Assembly (NCBI GenBank): GCA_002794735.1 | Contig: NBAZ01000010.1 | Location: 1,116,001 to 1,180,000 of the forward strand | Reading direction: 5' to 3' | DNA: 64,000 nucleotides | DNA from: Pyrrhoderma lamaoense | Lineage: Eukaryota > Basidiomycota > Agaricomycetes > Hymenochaetales > Hymenochaetaceae | Shown here: one piece after another, positions 44,687-57,589 of the stretch | Layout of the letters: each line of letters begins with the position of its first letter | Numbering within the stretch: position 1 is the stretch's first letter | Made by a program: the position numbers and the translations under genes | Notes under the pieces: model-generated | Told to the model about the DNA's origin: nothing | Seen by the model: the letters and a program-made list of their open reading frames with translations, nothing else | Database searches by the model: none

Positions 44687-46599
44687 TCATACAGCAGTAA
44701 CCTCAATATCTCTTTCAAGAGTCACACAACGCTGAGAACGTATAATCTGAGAGTTCGAACGAAGACCACTGCCTTCAGTGATATGCGAAGACTCAGAAGC
44801 AATGATAACTTCACCACCACGCATATTAAGATTGTCAGAATAGCCACCTTTGTCTTTTTCTTCACGGTCAAGACGATCTACCCTCTCTTTGGACAAGTTA
44901 CTGTTCCCAAAAACACGGCTAAAGAAGTTGCTTGACATACTCTCACGAATTCGCGGAAGTGAGGACATCGTAGAGCTTGCGCTCATTGAAGGACGTGCAT
45001 TGATCAGGGCACTTGTACGACGACTAGGCTGACTTGGGTAGTAAGAAGATGGTCTACTAGCAGCATGTTTCGAGATAGGTCTCGGAGGAAGAGAGAACGA
45101 TATACGAGATCCACTTCTATAGATAACTGCAGGAGACTTACATCCGTAGAACCAGAAACAGTGTTCACATGACGCTCGTCATCAGAATCTTCTTGTTCAG
45201 AACCAGACGAGCCATTATCCTCAGTCAGAGCAGCCATACTAAGTACAGACTCTGCAGTATTACAGCGTGTCATAGGATACACAGGAGAAGGAGAAGACTT
45301 AGATGAGACGGGAGAAGGCAGATACAGACTAGAGCCAGGAACATCCAAGTAGCTAGAAGTAGACCTTGTAAGCTGCCCAGCACGTAAGCTTAGCGGTATT
45401 GCGCTGTGAGGCGGAGTAAGTGGCATCTGCATCTTGATGCTTGAGCGCGAGCTGCGGGCCTTGAGTAGGTTGATAGCAGACAAGCGAGTCTCTCTATCTT
45501 GCTGTGGAGAAGACGATCTGCGTGGCATGAAAGGTGACCAGCATTCAATGGCCTGGGCTTCACTGAACCGAAGATCAAAATCAAGAAGGCAGAGGAGCTG
45601 AGATTCCATGAGATTAACTTCTGAGTTATCAAAGAGCTGAGCATATCTTGTCCAATGCTTGTTCTTCGGTGAGGAGTCATTGAGATACTTTGCAGCCACT
45701 ATCAACGTTGCAAGGAACACACGGTGCCTAGTGCATGGCATCCCTACATGGGTAGAAATACGTAGTAAGCGCTAAGTAAGTGGAAATCAGAATGAAGAAT
45801 AATAAAGAATGAGAATAGATATGAACTCGTCATCGGTATTTCGGGACTTTGCCACCGATCGAACAACAAGTAGGGACAGGAGGAAAGAAGGGAAATTGGT
45901 AACATAATTGATGAGTGATAACATACCTTTTGCCATTTTCGGCAGTCTAGTACGCAGACGCTCAAGATAGATGATCGTCGTGAGTAACGTAGGAGTCTGT
46001 ACGTTAGCCTCATCTACAAGACTTTCGATAAAGTCCTCAAGCTTCGGAAGAGAAGAAGAGTTCTGCTGCTGCTGTTGGGTTTGAACAGTTTGGGAACGAC
46101 CATCAACATGATCAACATGCAAATGACTACGACCGTCCAAGACAGTAGTGCTCATTTCTTCCTCCTTCAAGTCCACTAACTCCTCGGCACGACCTTCACT
46201 AGACATCCGTTCTATGGCCTGACTGTGACTCTGCATCCTCTTATCCAAAAGGGCAGCCCTACTAGCTTCCGCAAACGTTGTTTTAAGTGGAGTATGGGGA
46301 GGTGTAGGTAAAGAGGCAACATTAAGAGTGTGTCTTCTTATAGCGCTAGAACTAAAGCTATGACGAGGTGTGGCAGAATCTTCACCTTCTTCATCTATAG
46401 GAATAACGTGACGCGTCATTTGAGCGACGTAGTGAACCATCTCTTCTGAGACTGGACGACGGAGGAGGTCGATCAGGGCTGGGTCATGCATTGAACGCGG
46501 GAGAAGAGAAGCACCACATCTACGTTCGGTGTATGTGCTTGTTGTGCTACAACTGGTTTTAGTAGTAGCACCGGACGAGGTGGAGGTGGAGGAGTTCAT
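44687..46599 (-). CDS. Pcl1/2-type (Pho80-like) cyclin, two exons, one frame break
   Basis: Exons: 45927-46599 and 44687-45743. The cyclin box spans the intron: [37 protein letters not shown], then [27 protein letters not shown], ending [13 protein letters not shown]. Pcl cyclins activate the Pho85 kinase in G1 progression, polarity and phosphate or glycogen signalling; which of these applies is not shown. The N-terminus (200 residues) and long C-terminus are Ser/Thr/Pro-rich with many S/TP sites. Near 45131-45146 the frame must gain one base to continue as [20 protein letters not shown] and end in [12 protein letters not shown]; the total is then 1731 nt (576 aa). A (GT)n tract lies 30-55 bp upstream of the ATG in the leader. 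Confidence 0.87.
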
Positions 46600-49500
46600 G
46601 GTCTAGGACTCTGAGCAGATGTTATACGTGTGTGTGTGTGTGTGTGTGTGTACGAGAGAGATAGGATGGAGGAGAGAGAGGGTGTAATTAAGGGGAACAG
46701 GATATTAAGATACGACTCTGAGCTCAGCAGAGGGGAGGGAGAGAGTTGAGTACAAATTTGTATATGTACGTATATTGATTTCTATTGAGATTTTCGTTAT
46801 ATTTATATATTTTTTTCTTCCTTTCTTCTGAAGGTTGAGGAGGTAGGGGAGGGGTTAAAGCACAGAGAAACAAGAGGTTCCCGTCGAGGGAGTTGAGAGG
46901 ATTAAATAAATGAGGGGAAAATAAAATAAGAAATAGGAGGAAAGTGGGAAGGGGAGGATGATGGTCGATGGCCAAAGAGTTATGCAGTGGCTAGCAACTA
47001 CCTTTTATAGCTCGGTAGTGGACCAACAAACGTGTTGTGTCACGGTTAGAGTTAGTGTCACATCACGGTCAATTTGGAAAGATTATCATTTGGCTTATAA
47101 TATAGTTAAACATTTATAAAACAAACTAGAGTATCAAACGATTACAATGGAGACGAAGCCTAAAGAATAGATCCTCAAGACCCTACTCATACACGTACTA
47201 CTGATGTGTAGAAATTACACTCATAAAGATACTAATCAACGACTTTGAAGCACGCGCTTGGTCGCTAACTATCGAAGGGCCCCACTTTTTATAGGGTCAG
47301 AAATAGAGTATGGAGAGCTTACCGTGGTAGGGAAAGTGTGTCTCGTCCCACTAAGCATAAAGTGCCATTGTTACCAAGTAGCCAACGGGTACAGTCCCAC
47401 CACCATGTGATCGTTTAACATACATGTATTTTCTAAAAACAAGTAATCTCCTTGAAGTACCTTTTTTCTACCCGCTATTTCTTATATGTTCGTCAAGCTT
47501 GATCTTACTTGAAACTTGGTTCTTGGTACTTGATCTTCACACACGACACACAGAGACATGAAGAAAAGAAATCCGTAATTCAGAGATTATGATAAAGGAG
47601 GATGGAGCGGGGCCTTAACATCTTTGGCTGGCACACACACCCACACTCTTCCTTCTTTTTTGTGTAACGTTGAGACCGATTGAAAGAGGAAAGAGGCAAA
47701 ACACGCAGATAGGAAAGAAAAGAAAGGAGAAAGATGGAGAGAAGGAGAAAAGAAAAAGTTGAGATAGAGTATGTAGGTAAGTATAGATAGAAAGAAGAAA
47801 GAAACGAGGATAATAGAGAAAGAGAAAAGTACCAAGGAAAGTAAGAAAGAATTGAAAAGGAGATTGAGTTATAAAGAACGCTAAGAAAAAAGGGGGGAAT
47901 AGAATAATGTACATGTACAGATGGAGACGTTATCGGGGGCATGTATACTTATACTAATATAAATATGTATCTTTGTACGTGTAGTTGATAGGGAATAGGA
48001 GAGACTGATGACCACGAAAAGGAAATTGACAGTATACGAACGATAAGAGGGGGGGGGGGGAGAAGACAAAAAAAAGAAGGGATAAAACGCTAATGAAACA
48101 GAAGGAAAAGATGGAATGAGATGATAGCATGGTGGACAAAGAGGGGGAGAACTAATAAGTAGCTGACTGACCGACTAACTGACTGCTGATTGATTGAAGA
48201 AAAAAAAATTGTGGGCTAAAATATGATGAGGAAAGCAAAAGGAGCAGGAGCAGAACTAGAAACAGAAGAGAGAATAAAAAGAAAAAGAAGAATATCAGAT
48301 AAAAAAGATGTACATGTATGACGGGAGAAGAGATTACTATATGACATTATATATGTATATAACAATGGTCTATCCTTCGACTATGTTAGCCCATAGACAT
48401 TGGATACGGTAAAAGAGCAAGAAACAGAGAAAGGACGAGAAGCAAAGAGAAAAGAGAGGAGAAAGAAAGAGTAAGAAGAATGAATACCCAAAGACGATTC
48501 TAGTAGACAGATTGTTGAATAAAAGTTGTTTGCTTGGTTGAGTGGGTTTTGCAGAGAAAAAAAAAGAAAAAACGAGATAGAAAAGGAGGAAAAAAGGCAC
48601 AGATAGAAAAAGAAGAAAGAAGGGGTAAGAGAGATAGTAGAGAGAGAAAATAAAAAAGGAGATAGCAGTAGGGAGCACGAAAAACAAAAGAAACCGAGAC
48701 AGTAGCGGAGATATGAGAAAAAGAAAAAAGAGGACAAAACACACATTTATATTTAATTTCCTTTCTTAATAGCATACGGTAGGAAGGGGATAAGAAGCCG
48801 GCTGATATATGAGCGAGATGGCCAATTAATTACAGAACCCCCTCCCCTCTCTTTCCCCCATCGGCATTGAATTCGAGTTTTTTTTTTCTTTTTCTTTTTT
48901 CTTATATATTTCCTGGTAAGAAGGGTAAGAAAGCTCCCTATTTATACAAAGGAGGAAAAGAGGAGAATGATTTATAAAAGAAAAGGAATAGATAGAAATT
49001 GGTTGTATAGCGTATAGCAAACTGAATCGACACACGATGCGAAGTAATGAAGATAAGAAAAGAAAAGTGAAAGAGCAAACTCTGATCAAATGGACAAAAT
49101 GGACAAAAATAGAACAGATAGACAAGTAGTCGGACAGATGGGACACATGAGACGAACAGACTGGGAAAAGACCAGAGACGGATAGACAGATAGACAGTAT
49201 GGGGCGGAAATGGGATGGATGTATAATGATGAGATGTATGGACGGATAAAGAGCATAATTGACGCATATATGTATAGACACAAGAGACACCAGACGCAAG
49301 ACAAGAGGCAGGAGAGAAAAGTTATTGAGGATGAGAGAGATGGTGGTTTATAGCTATATCGAGTAGATGATGAACAAAGCGGGAGTTATAGGTGTATATA
49401 AAAGTATATGGCGTATTTTGAGAGGGACACAATAAAAACAGACACACGTAAGGATGATGGACTATTTAGACAGGGTGGATAGGTGATAGGAAGGCAGAAC

Positions 49501-49816
49501 CAGGAGAGGACATTGCAGTAAGGAAAAAAGATGCAAGGAAAAAACAAGCAATTGTGAGACAGTGGTCAGAGATTGAGGATGGAACTGAGAACGGACGAAG
49601 TATACACATGGTTGGAGAATCATGAAGAGAGACCAAGAAAAAAACGTAGATAGGTAGTATAAAGTTAAGGGAGGCGTATGATAGAGTAGACTAAGACGAT
49701 GATGCATTATTTCCAAAAGGAGGCCTAAAGCTTCTTAACAGCTGTGTAACGAAAAATCTCTCCTTCTTTCTTTCTTTCTCCACCCGAAGAACGATTTCGG
49801 CTCCTCCCCTCCTCCC
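46600..49816. other. 3.2 kb intergenic region upstream of the cyclin gene
   Basis: A dinucleotide run (GT)n, about 11 units, is at 46629-46652 in the cyclin leader. From about 47580 to 49730 the plus strand is almost entirely A and G, so the strand carrying both flanking genes is pyrimidine-rich. It is presumably a long cyclin promoter/leader region and the 3' flank of the LDB1-like gene. Many phenylalanine-, serine- and leucine-rich frames on the minus strand are artefacts of that bias. No RNA gene recognised. Confidence 0.5.
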
Positions 49817-52800
49817 TCAATTCGCAGGCCTTCCACCCCTCTTCCTCTGCGTCCTCTTAGCAGGATGACTCTGTTCAGCAGTAGAAGTAGTAGGCGACTC
49901 AGCCTTTCTCTTCAAATTCGCATTCGCTAACATAGGAGTCGAACTCGTCGACGGTGTAGGTCCCGCTGAGAGTGGAGGTGCGGAGGGTGTGTGTGCCGAA
50001 GCGGGTGTAGAAGCCATGTTGGGTGATGAAGTCTCCGCATTACCACCATTACCGCCATTATTACCTCCTCCTGTTGAAGCCCCTGCATTTCCTCCTCCCA
50101 TATTACTACCACTACCACCTAATCCGCCCATCCCTCCTAGTCCACTACCTAATCCCTGTCCTACCCCTCCTGCTGTTGACGGTCGGTGGATAGGCGTGTG
50201 TAACCCGGCGTTGGTCGTAGCAGGCTCCATAGTAGGCGAAGACTGATACAAAGTAACAGGTCCAACTCCACCACCCATCCCACTCATTCCACCAATACTC
50301 ATTCCACCCATACCGCCCATCCCACCTACTCCAACCCCATTCGTCAGATGATTCATCCCCATACCAGGAACGGGACCGTTAACGGTCATAATTCCATTCC
50401 CATCCATTCCATGTCCTGGACTATGATTATTCCCATTATTCCCACTCCCGTTGTTTCCATTATTACCACCACCAGTACCGTTACTGTTGACGTTGCTGTT
50501 GTTGCTATTATTGCCGTTTTGATGTGGTAAAGAGTAACCTTGATCTCTGAGTAACCTCGCGTAGGCTTTCAAAGCATCTAATGGGCCCACTTTGGTTTGT
50601 AACGTATAATCAATCAATTCGGACATCGTACCCACACTCTCAGCAAGCTGTTCCCGCCGAGCATGATAACAAGTGAAGGGTACAGAGGGATTATAGAAAG
50701 AGAGAAATTAGTTAGCGAATTGTTCGGGAGGGGGAGGTAGGTAGGGGTAGTTAAAGAGAGAAGAAACCTTACCTCTAAACACCTCATCGTAGCTTGGGTA
50801 TACCGAACGTATTGATAGGCTCCTGAGGTATCTCAGCACGCTCAATAATCACAACATTACTCGTCTCATCATTCTCGTTCGCCCCAACTCCACCATCTAC
50901 ACTACTACCATTAACACTACCAGCCGACGTAGACGTAGTAGTACCAGCAGAGTTAGAAGGAGCATTAGAAGCTGATGTAGAACCAGCACTACCATTCCCA
51001 CTCCCAGTAATGCTACCACCACTACTACTCACACCAGCTGACCCATCAGGGTGCCCATTGTTCCGTAAGAGGGGTGATTTTCGAGGTATCGGATCTCCAC
51101 GACGTCCAATGATATGTTCGACTCGAATGGCCTTGTCGTGCATCTTTGACTGGAAGTTGATGCTCTCAATCCTAATCGACGGATAATTCGGTGTCGCCCC
51201 ATTCGCTTGCGAACCTCCACCAGTACTGGCGGCGGCCGCGGAAGCAGCAGCGGCAGAAGGGTATTGAGTAGGGTTAAAAGAGACAACTGCTGTTAGAGGT
51301 CCTCGTAAAGTCACGATATACCCACACCTATAGTTATACGTCCATGTCGCGTTTGGACTTTCGACCACGTACATGTAAGCAGAGTTGGAGTTTGGGAACA
51401 TTCGTTCTTTGGCACCTTCTAGGTTGATGGACATGGATGTCACACCCGAATCACTCGTCACTAGAAAGAATCGAGGTAGGATAGGCATACTGATGTCTGT
51501 TTTTGTTTATTTTTGTTTGTCGAGTATTATTTGGGGGAATATAAAAATAGATAGAGTTTAAAGTCAGTTTCGGATACTTTAGCTCATAGGGATAATTAAA
51601 GATGAATTGAGTTGCCGTTGAATATAAACGTACCGAACGGCTTAGCCTCTTGCAAAGTATTGTCTTTCCAAAGCGTGATTTTGAAAATAGCTTTAGGTGT
51701 GAAGAAATCCTGAACGACATTTTCCCAATACTTCAAATCATGCTAAGACACAGGAACAAACAAGGTTAGTATTAGCTACCTCATCAAAGAAAACGATTAT
51801 GATATATGAAAGTCATACTCACGGAGACTTTGGTTGAGATAAAGCATCACTAAGTGCCATTATCCTTGTGGTAGCAATCGGTGGATAAGGTCTAGAAAGA
51901 GGATATGATAAGAATCAACAAGTAAGTAAATCAAACCAGATCAACAGTAAAACGAGGTAAAGTAAAGGACAAGAAGCAAGTACATAGAAAGAAAAAACGT
52001 ACATCCTAAATGGCACACCAATCGTCTGAGGCATACCCATCGGATCTATAGCGATAGATCTAGGCTGCTGTGGAGGCCATCTCCACCACCAGTAGCAGTA
52101 ACAGGATTCACTTGTCCTCCCGGTTGTTGCTGCTGGGCTTGTTGACTCGGGGCTTGAGCTTGAGCTTGGGCTTGAGCCTGATGCTGCTGTTGAACAGCTT
52201 GTTCATGTTGCGCAAGCCGTTGTTGCTGAACCAGCTGAGCCTGTTGCTGCTGAGCTTGAGCTTGAGACTGAGACTGAGGTTGTCCTTGACCCTGACCCTG
52301 TCCCTGTCCACCCGGCCCAGGCTGTGCACCTTGAACTTGAACCTGACCACCAGGCATACCAAGCCCAACACCCGAAGGCGGTCTTCCTAACATTGGCAAA
52401 GGCGAAACACCGCCGATACTACCAAGTCCTCCCACACCTCCAAGTCCACCCATTCCTCCGATGTTGACGACACTACCACCAGGAGCAGAAGCAGATATAG
52501 GTACGTTTCCACCAACTGCGTTCATACTCGCTACGCTACCAGCAGAGTTCGGCCCAGTACTAGGTGTGGTAGGTAATTGCGCCTGACCAGTCCTTGGAGT
52601 CCTCTGTACAACAGCACCACCAGTCCTAGGAGACTGTTGTTGCTGTTGCTGTTGTTGTTGTTGTTGTTGCTGCTGCTGCTGCTGCTGTTGACCTAGCTGC
52701 TGCTGGGCCTGAGCCTGAGCCTGCATTTGAGCTTGAGTTGGTATATGCTGTTGTTGATGAGGATGTTGAGGATGGTGCTGTGGGTGGTGTTGTTGCTGCT

Positions 52801-55800
52801 GATGCTGAGGATGATGCTGTTGTTGCTGAGAAGTTGGAGGTTGCATCTGCTGGTTCTCGTTCGCGTTCTGCGAAGAGGGCGGGAGCTGTGCATGTTGTCT
52901 TGAAGGCGTAGTAATAGACCTCGAAGGCGGCCTCTGTTGACCAACTATCGCATGCGACAAAGTAGGCGTCTGCATTGGTGTCCCTTGCCTCTGTACCGCA
53001 GGACTTCCTTGTCCATGTGGTGGACCCATACTATTTGCCTGTTGCTGATGCTGATGGAGCTGGGCAAGCTGCTGCTGCTGCTGAGCCGTTATATGTGGAC
53101 CGTTGAATTGTTGTTGAGGCTGTTGCGGATGTTGTTGTGGATGCTGTGGATGTTGCTGCTGCTGCTGCTGTTGTTGTGATTGTGGTAACTGTGACTGAGG
53201 TCCACCAGGCGTCTGTGCGTGACTTTGCCTAGTCGGTGGCCTAGCAGGAGTCCCTACCATATTATGCGCATGCGCATGAGGCCCTCCCATCATCACGGAG
53301 CCAACAGCACCAGACCTATTAGCAACTTCTTCCGCAAGCTGTTGAGCAGGTGTCGGGAATTGAGGAGCTACTCCAGCTGTCGGTCCGGTAGGTATACCCC
53401 TAGGTACTACCTGTCCAGGTCTCCCAACTAAAGCCATATTACTCATACTAGGTGTACCCATCATACCACCGTTTACAACACCCCCAGCGGCCATAGCGTT
53501 TGCGTTAGCATTAACGGCGCCTACCCCAGCTGAACTACCCGGCCTCCCATTGCCACCCGTCATGGGCCTATTCGGTGAACTCAAAGCAGCCATCGGACTT
53601 TGTGCATGCTGTTGATGCTGAGGAGTCGAACGTCCGCCCATACCAGGCCCAGGTATAACAGGTTGAGGACCAAAAGCCGGTCCAGCTCCAGGATGTTGTT
53701 GTGGTTGTTGTTGCCCATGAGGATGTTGGACCAACTGAGGATGTTGTCCCGAAGCTTGTCTCATCCCAGCCATCGCACCTCCAACATTTACACTAAACGG
53801 CCCTTGTCCCATCCCTACTCCTAAACTCTGCGCATAGCCTAACATTGGAGGACCTTCGCTAGCTCTTGAATGAGGACGAGCAGACATAGGTCCCCCTGGT
53901 CCAGCTGCTGGCGTTGGAGGTTGAGATTGTACTCCAGTCCCAGGTCTTGGTGGAGATCCAGCATTTGCTCCCGCATTTGTTGATTGTCCAAGCACACCGA
54001 CCGGACCTCCTGGATGCCCAGCCATCCCGCCCGCACTCGGATTATGAGCGTGATTGATTGGATGCCCTGGCATCCCAGGTATTTGCCCTCCGGGTCCATG
54101 ATGTCCACCAGCACCCATAGCATTCCCTTGTTGTTGCTGCTGCCCTGGACCCCCACTCCCATTTCCGCCCGCACCAGGAGGACCCGGTTGCCCATGATGC
54201 CCTTGTGGAGTCTGCATAGCCATCAACGGATTCTGAAACGGTGGAGGATTTGCGTTCGCGTTCGCATTACCTCCCTGAAGCTGATGTTGTTGATGTGGAT
54301 GTATAGCTTGGCCCTGTGCATTTGCGTGATTGGGCACACTGATGTTCCCTGGTAGCATCCCAGCCGAATTCGGCATGTTGGGTATATTTGGATTGTTATG
54401 CATACCTGCTTGAGCGGATGAGGCTCGTTGAAGACCTGGTGCTCCGGCGTTCATCGCGTTTTGCATCATACCTGGAGGCATAGCCCCACCTGCGTTAGCG
54501 CCCCCCACGTTGGGTATCCCAGGCGTTCGAGGAGGGGCTTGACCCTGCCCAGCTTGTTGTTGAGCTTGCTGATGTAAAGCAGATTCTCGTTGTTGAACCA
54601 TCGCAGCCATATCCGCTTGCATTCTCTGTTGAGTGATTGGACCTGGCTGCCCAGGTTGATTTTGTCCGGGCTGAGGCTGCCCGGGTTGGGGAACATTCCC
54701 ATAAGATACTATACGTTGCTGTTGAGCACGCATATTTGCTAAACCACCCATACTAATTCCCATCATCTGTCCCGGACCAACATTCGCGACTCCAACAGTC
54801 CCTACAGGTTGTGTCTGTCCTGGCTGGCTAGGTGCCCTTCGTAACGGATTTAAGCCCGCATTATTTGTTGGTATACCTTGAAAGGGAGCACCACCTAACC
54901 CGTTATTTGGTATTCCGCCCATCGTTCCCACGCCGCCTATACCTAAACTTCCCATTCCACCAGCACCTCCACCCATTGCACCTCCCAAAACACCGCCTAC
55001 GCCCCTAAGCCACTCAAGCCCATTCCATTTAAATTCGCCTGCACTAGACTGTTAGGCCGTGGGCTTCCAAAGTTCCCGTTTGCTATACCCATTCCTGTCA
55101 GACCTCCAGCACCTGCACCTCCAGCATTTCCACCTGCTGTCCCAGGCCCACCCGGTACAGGAAACCCATTCGACGGAGATTGTTGCTGCTGCCCAGGGTG
55201 AGGGTGAGCACCCTGTCCAACTTGGCCTTGCATCCCACCCATTGGTTGGCCTTGTTGTCCCATGTGACCAGGCATCTGAGCATTTGCACCCCCAGGACCA
55301 CCTTGGCCCTGATGCTGCTGTTGCTGTTGCTGTTGCTGCAGTAGTTGGGAATGTTGTTGTTGTTGAACAGCGAGCGAGCGTTGTAACATGTAGGCATTTT
55401 GTTGCTGATTCGCCGTCAGTTGAGTTTGAGGTTGTCGAGCCCCTGTAGGCCCTGGCCCTCCGCCTAACCCATGCCCATGACTGACAGCGTGTACATGTTG
55501 TTGGCCCATACCAGGATTTTGTAAGCCACTCATAGGGGGTGCACCTCCACCTGGATTTGCACCTGGGTTCAGATGCGCTTGAGGATGTTGGTTGTGATTG
55601 GGTAAAAGACCCATCGGTGGTTGCCCGCCTCCATGTTGACCAGGGTGCGCTTGTTGTTGTTGCTGCTGACCCTGATGTTGTTGCTGTTGCTGTTGTTGTT
55701 GCTGCTGAGCATGCTGTTGTTGTTGTTGCTGACTCATTAGCCCAGACATAGCGCCCATTCCACCTAAACTGTTCATAGCGCCATTCATACCACCCATTCC

Positions 55801-56043
55801 AGCCGAAACTCCTAAACCCTGCAAGTTCCCAACACCACCCATGTTTGGGGGATGCCCGTGTCCATGATTTTGACCTGGAACACCACCCATGCCACCGAGA
55901 CCACCCATGTTCGCCATACCACCCAAATGTCCGTTCATGGCTGGATTACCAGCCCCGCCGGCTGCAGACGGAGGGAAGACGTTGTTAACGCCCATCGCCA
56001 TACCGTTGATGCCATTAGCCATCATCGAATGCCTTGCATTCAT
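49817..56043 (-). CDS. LIM-domain-binding (LDB1/PtaB/Mfg1-type) transcriptional co-regulator with giant Gln/Gly-rich N-terminus; several frame breaks
   Basis: Exons: 52003-56043, 51823-51891, 51634-51742, 50773-51496, 49817-50647. Exon 1 encodes about 1,350 residues dominated by G, Q, N, H, P and M, including long CAG/CAA glutamine runs near 52640, 53160 and 55680. The LIM-binding domain follows: GVPFR, YPPIATTRIMALSDALSQ, HDLKYWENVVQDFFTPKAIFKITLWKDN, PFDISMPILPRFFLVTSDSGVTSM, GYIVTLRGPL, then GIPQATMRCLELAESVGTMSELIDYTL. The C-terminus is Asn/Gly/Met-rich and ends in a KRKAE...KRTQRKRGGR basic patch. PtaB-type proteins partner SomA/Flo8 factors in adhesion and morphogenesis; that role is inferred. 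One base each is missing near 55002-55005, 52080, the exon 2/3 junction and 50796-50798; adding four gives 5778 nt (1925 aa). Confidence 0.85.
52620..52690. repeat. CAG/CAA trinucleotide run encoding polyglutamine in the LDB1-like gene
   Basis: An uninterrupted run of Gln codons (about 17-19, mixed CAA and CAG) in exon 1 of the minus-strand LDB1-like gene. Shorter runs occur near 53090, 53160, 55320 and 55680-55730. Mixed codons suggest selection for the amino acid rather than simple slippage. Confidence 0.8.
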
Positions 56044-57589
56044 CGCTAATTGATCAGCGAGAAGTAAAGGCCTTCAATGATTTTTTGAGGAGGTGAATTG
56101 TGTTCAAGTTTGAGAGGAAGGAGGGAGGGGGAGGGGGAGAGGTGTGAAATTCGTTTTCCCGCGTTGTGTAACGTATATATAGGAACCAAATAAGGACTTG
56201 GTCCCTTGAGGATCGTTAATCGTCGCTGTGGTATTGATTGGTACTTTTTGACGTGAAGGGGAAGGAGAAAGATGCAAGGTGGTTCCGATCTTTGTAATAC
56301 TATAGTGATAGAGAAAGTAAGGAAACAGTTGTGTGTTAGTCGATCCGAATATTTTCTATTTTTAATATAATAAAATTGGATTTTGAAAAAAGAGAGACAA
56401 AGCTAAGGAGAGAGAGACGCGATAAGAGAGGAAGAGAGCGGGGGGGCGGGGGAGGGAGAAGGAAAAGGGAATGTTGATGCCGAGACGACGACGTCAGGAA
56501 GTGTGTGAGACGGCTGGTTAGGGAGAAGCACAAGAAGGAGCGAATGTGAGGGGGCAGCGACCAACACGCACGGACATGCGGAAGGACGGATGCTTGTGGA
56601 AAAAAGAATCACGATAAAGAGAGAGAGAAAGACGCACCTAGAGCAAGCACCGGAAGGAGGGAGAAGAGGGAGAGGGTATGAGAAGAAGAGATTGATAGAA
56701 AGTAATTTTTAAAAAAGAAGGAAAAAAAGGGAGGAAGTAGGATGATGATGTCTGTGCTATGAGTTGATTGATGGAGACCGTGTTCCGCTCCCGAGTTAGC
56801 CGTGTTGTGTGTTTCCCCCCTCAAGAGAAGAAAAGATTTGCTGGGAAAAAAGTGAGAGAGGGAGGAAGAGAGTAGTGCTGGCGGAGAGTAGAGGACTGGA
56901 GGTTATTGAGAGATGGAGCGTTTGAGGAATGAGATGAGATGGCGTCTAGAGGGGGGGAGGAGAGGATGTTGAGATGAAGAGAGGAGAACGTGTTTTGAGA
57001 CGAGATTCGGGGGCGAGAGTTTAATTGTTTAAGTGATGGAAAGGGCGCAGGTCGCGGGCACGGATGTGTTTGGGTGTTTGGGAACAATTGAAGTGGGTAA
57101 GCAGGTCGACCATCGACCACACACCATTCGTATACAACATATGACATATAATAATAATAATAATAACCATGTATGAGTGAGTGTTAGTACAACGCGACGG
57201 ACGGTGAGTGAGTTTACTGACGACTGTGCCTGTGTTGACCCCAAAGTAGGGGGATACGGAGGACGTTGAGGAGAGAGTACGGCAGGGGCGGTGAGACTGC
57301 TTGATGATGATGAGGATGATGATGGCGGTGGTGTTGTTGTTGTTGTCGACGTCGCAGTGGTTGTGGTGACAGACAGCCCGCCTGGAGGTCCCTGGCCCTG
57401 GAACGTGAGCTAAGAGCCCTTCGTCAATTCCAAACCCCGTTAACGATTCACTCACCCCCGTGGGAATCCTCTCGACGGATACCAACAACGGAGTTTAGGA
57501 ATCATATTATGTAATACTTCGCCTTAAATTTATTAGTATACATATCACAGAGCCCTACTACTACTTGTACTAGCACTACTCCCCCCGCC
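56044..57589. promoter_or_regulatory. Divergent intergenic region between the LDB1-like gene and IMP3
   Basis: 1.5 kb. About 56090-57020 is purine-rich on the plus strand, so the LDB1-like leader/promoter is CT-rich on its coding strand, a common fungal promoter trait. A short (TAA)n run sits at 57150-57165. No additional gene is supported. Confidence 0.45.

Noticed and set aside
45128..45142. A GTAAGT...CAG segment in the cyclin gene as a 15-nt intron
   Set aside because: It is far too short to splice, and removing 15 nt would not change the frame as needed. A one-base gap is the simpler account.
47580..49304. Many minus-strand open frames rich in Phe, Leu, Ser and Tyr that look like membrane proteins
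   Set aside because: They are translations of a continuous pyrimidine tract, overlap in several frames at once, and lack introns, motifs or domain content. The same applies to frames at 19030-19620 and 44210-44606.
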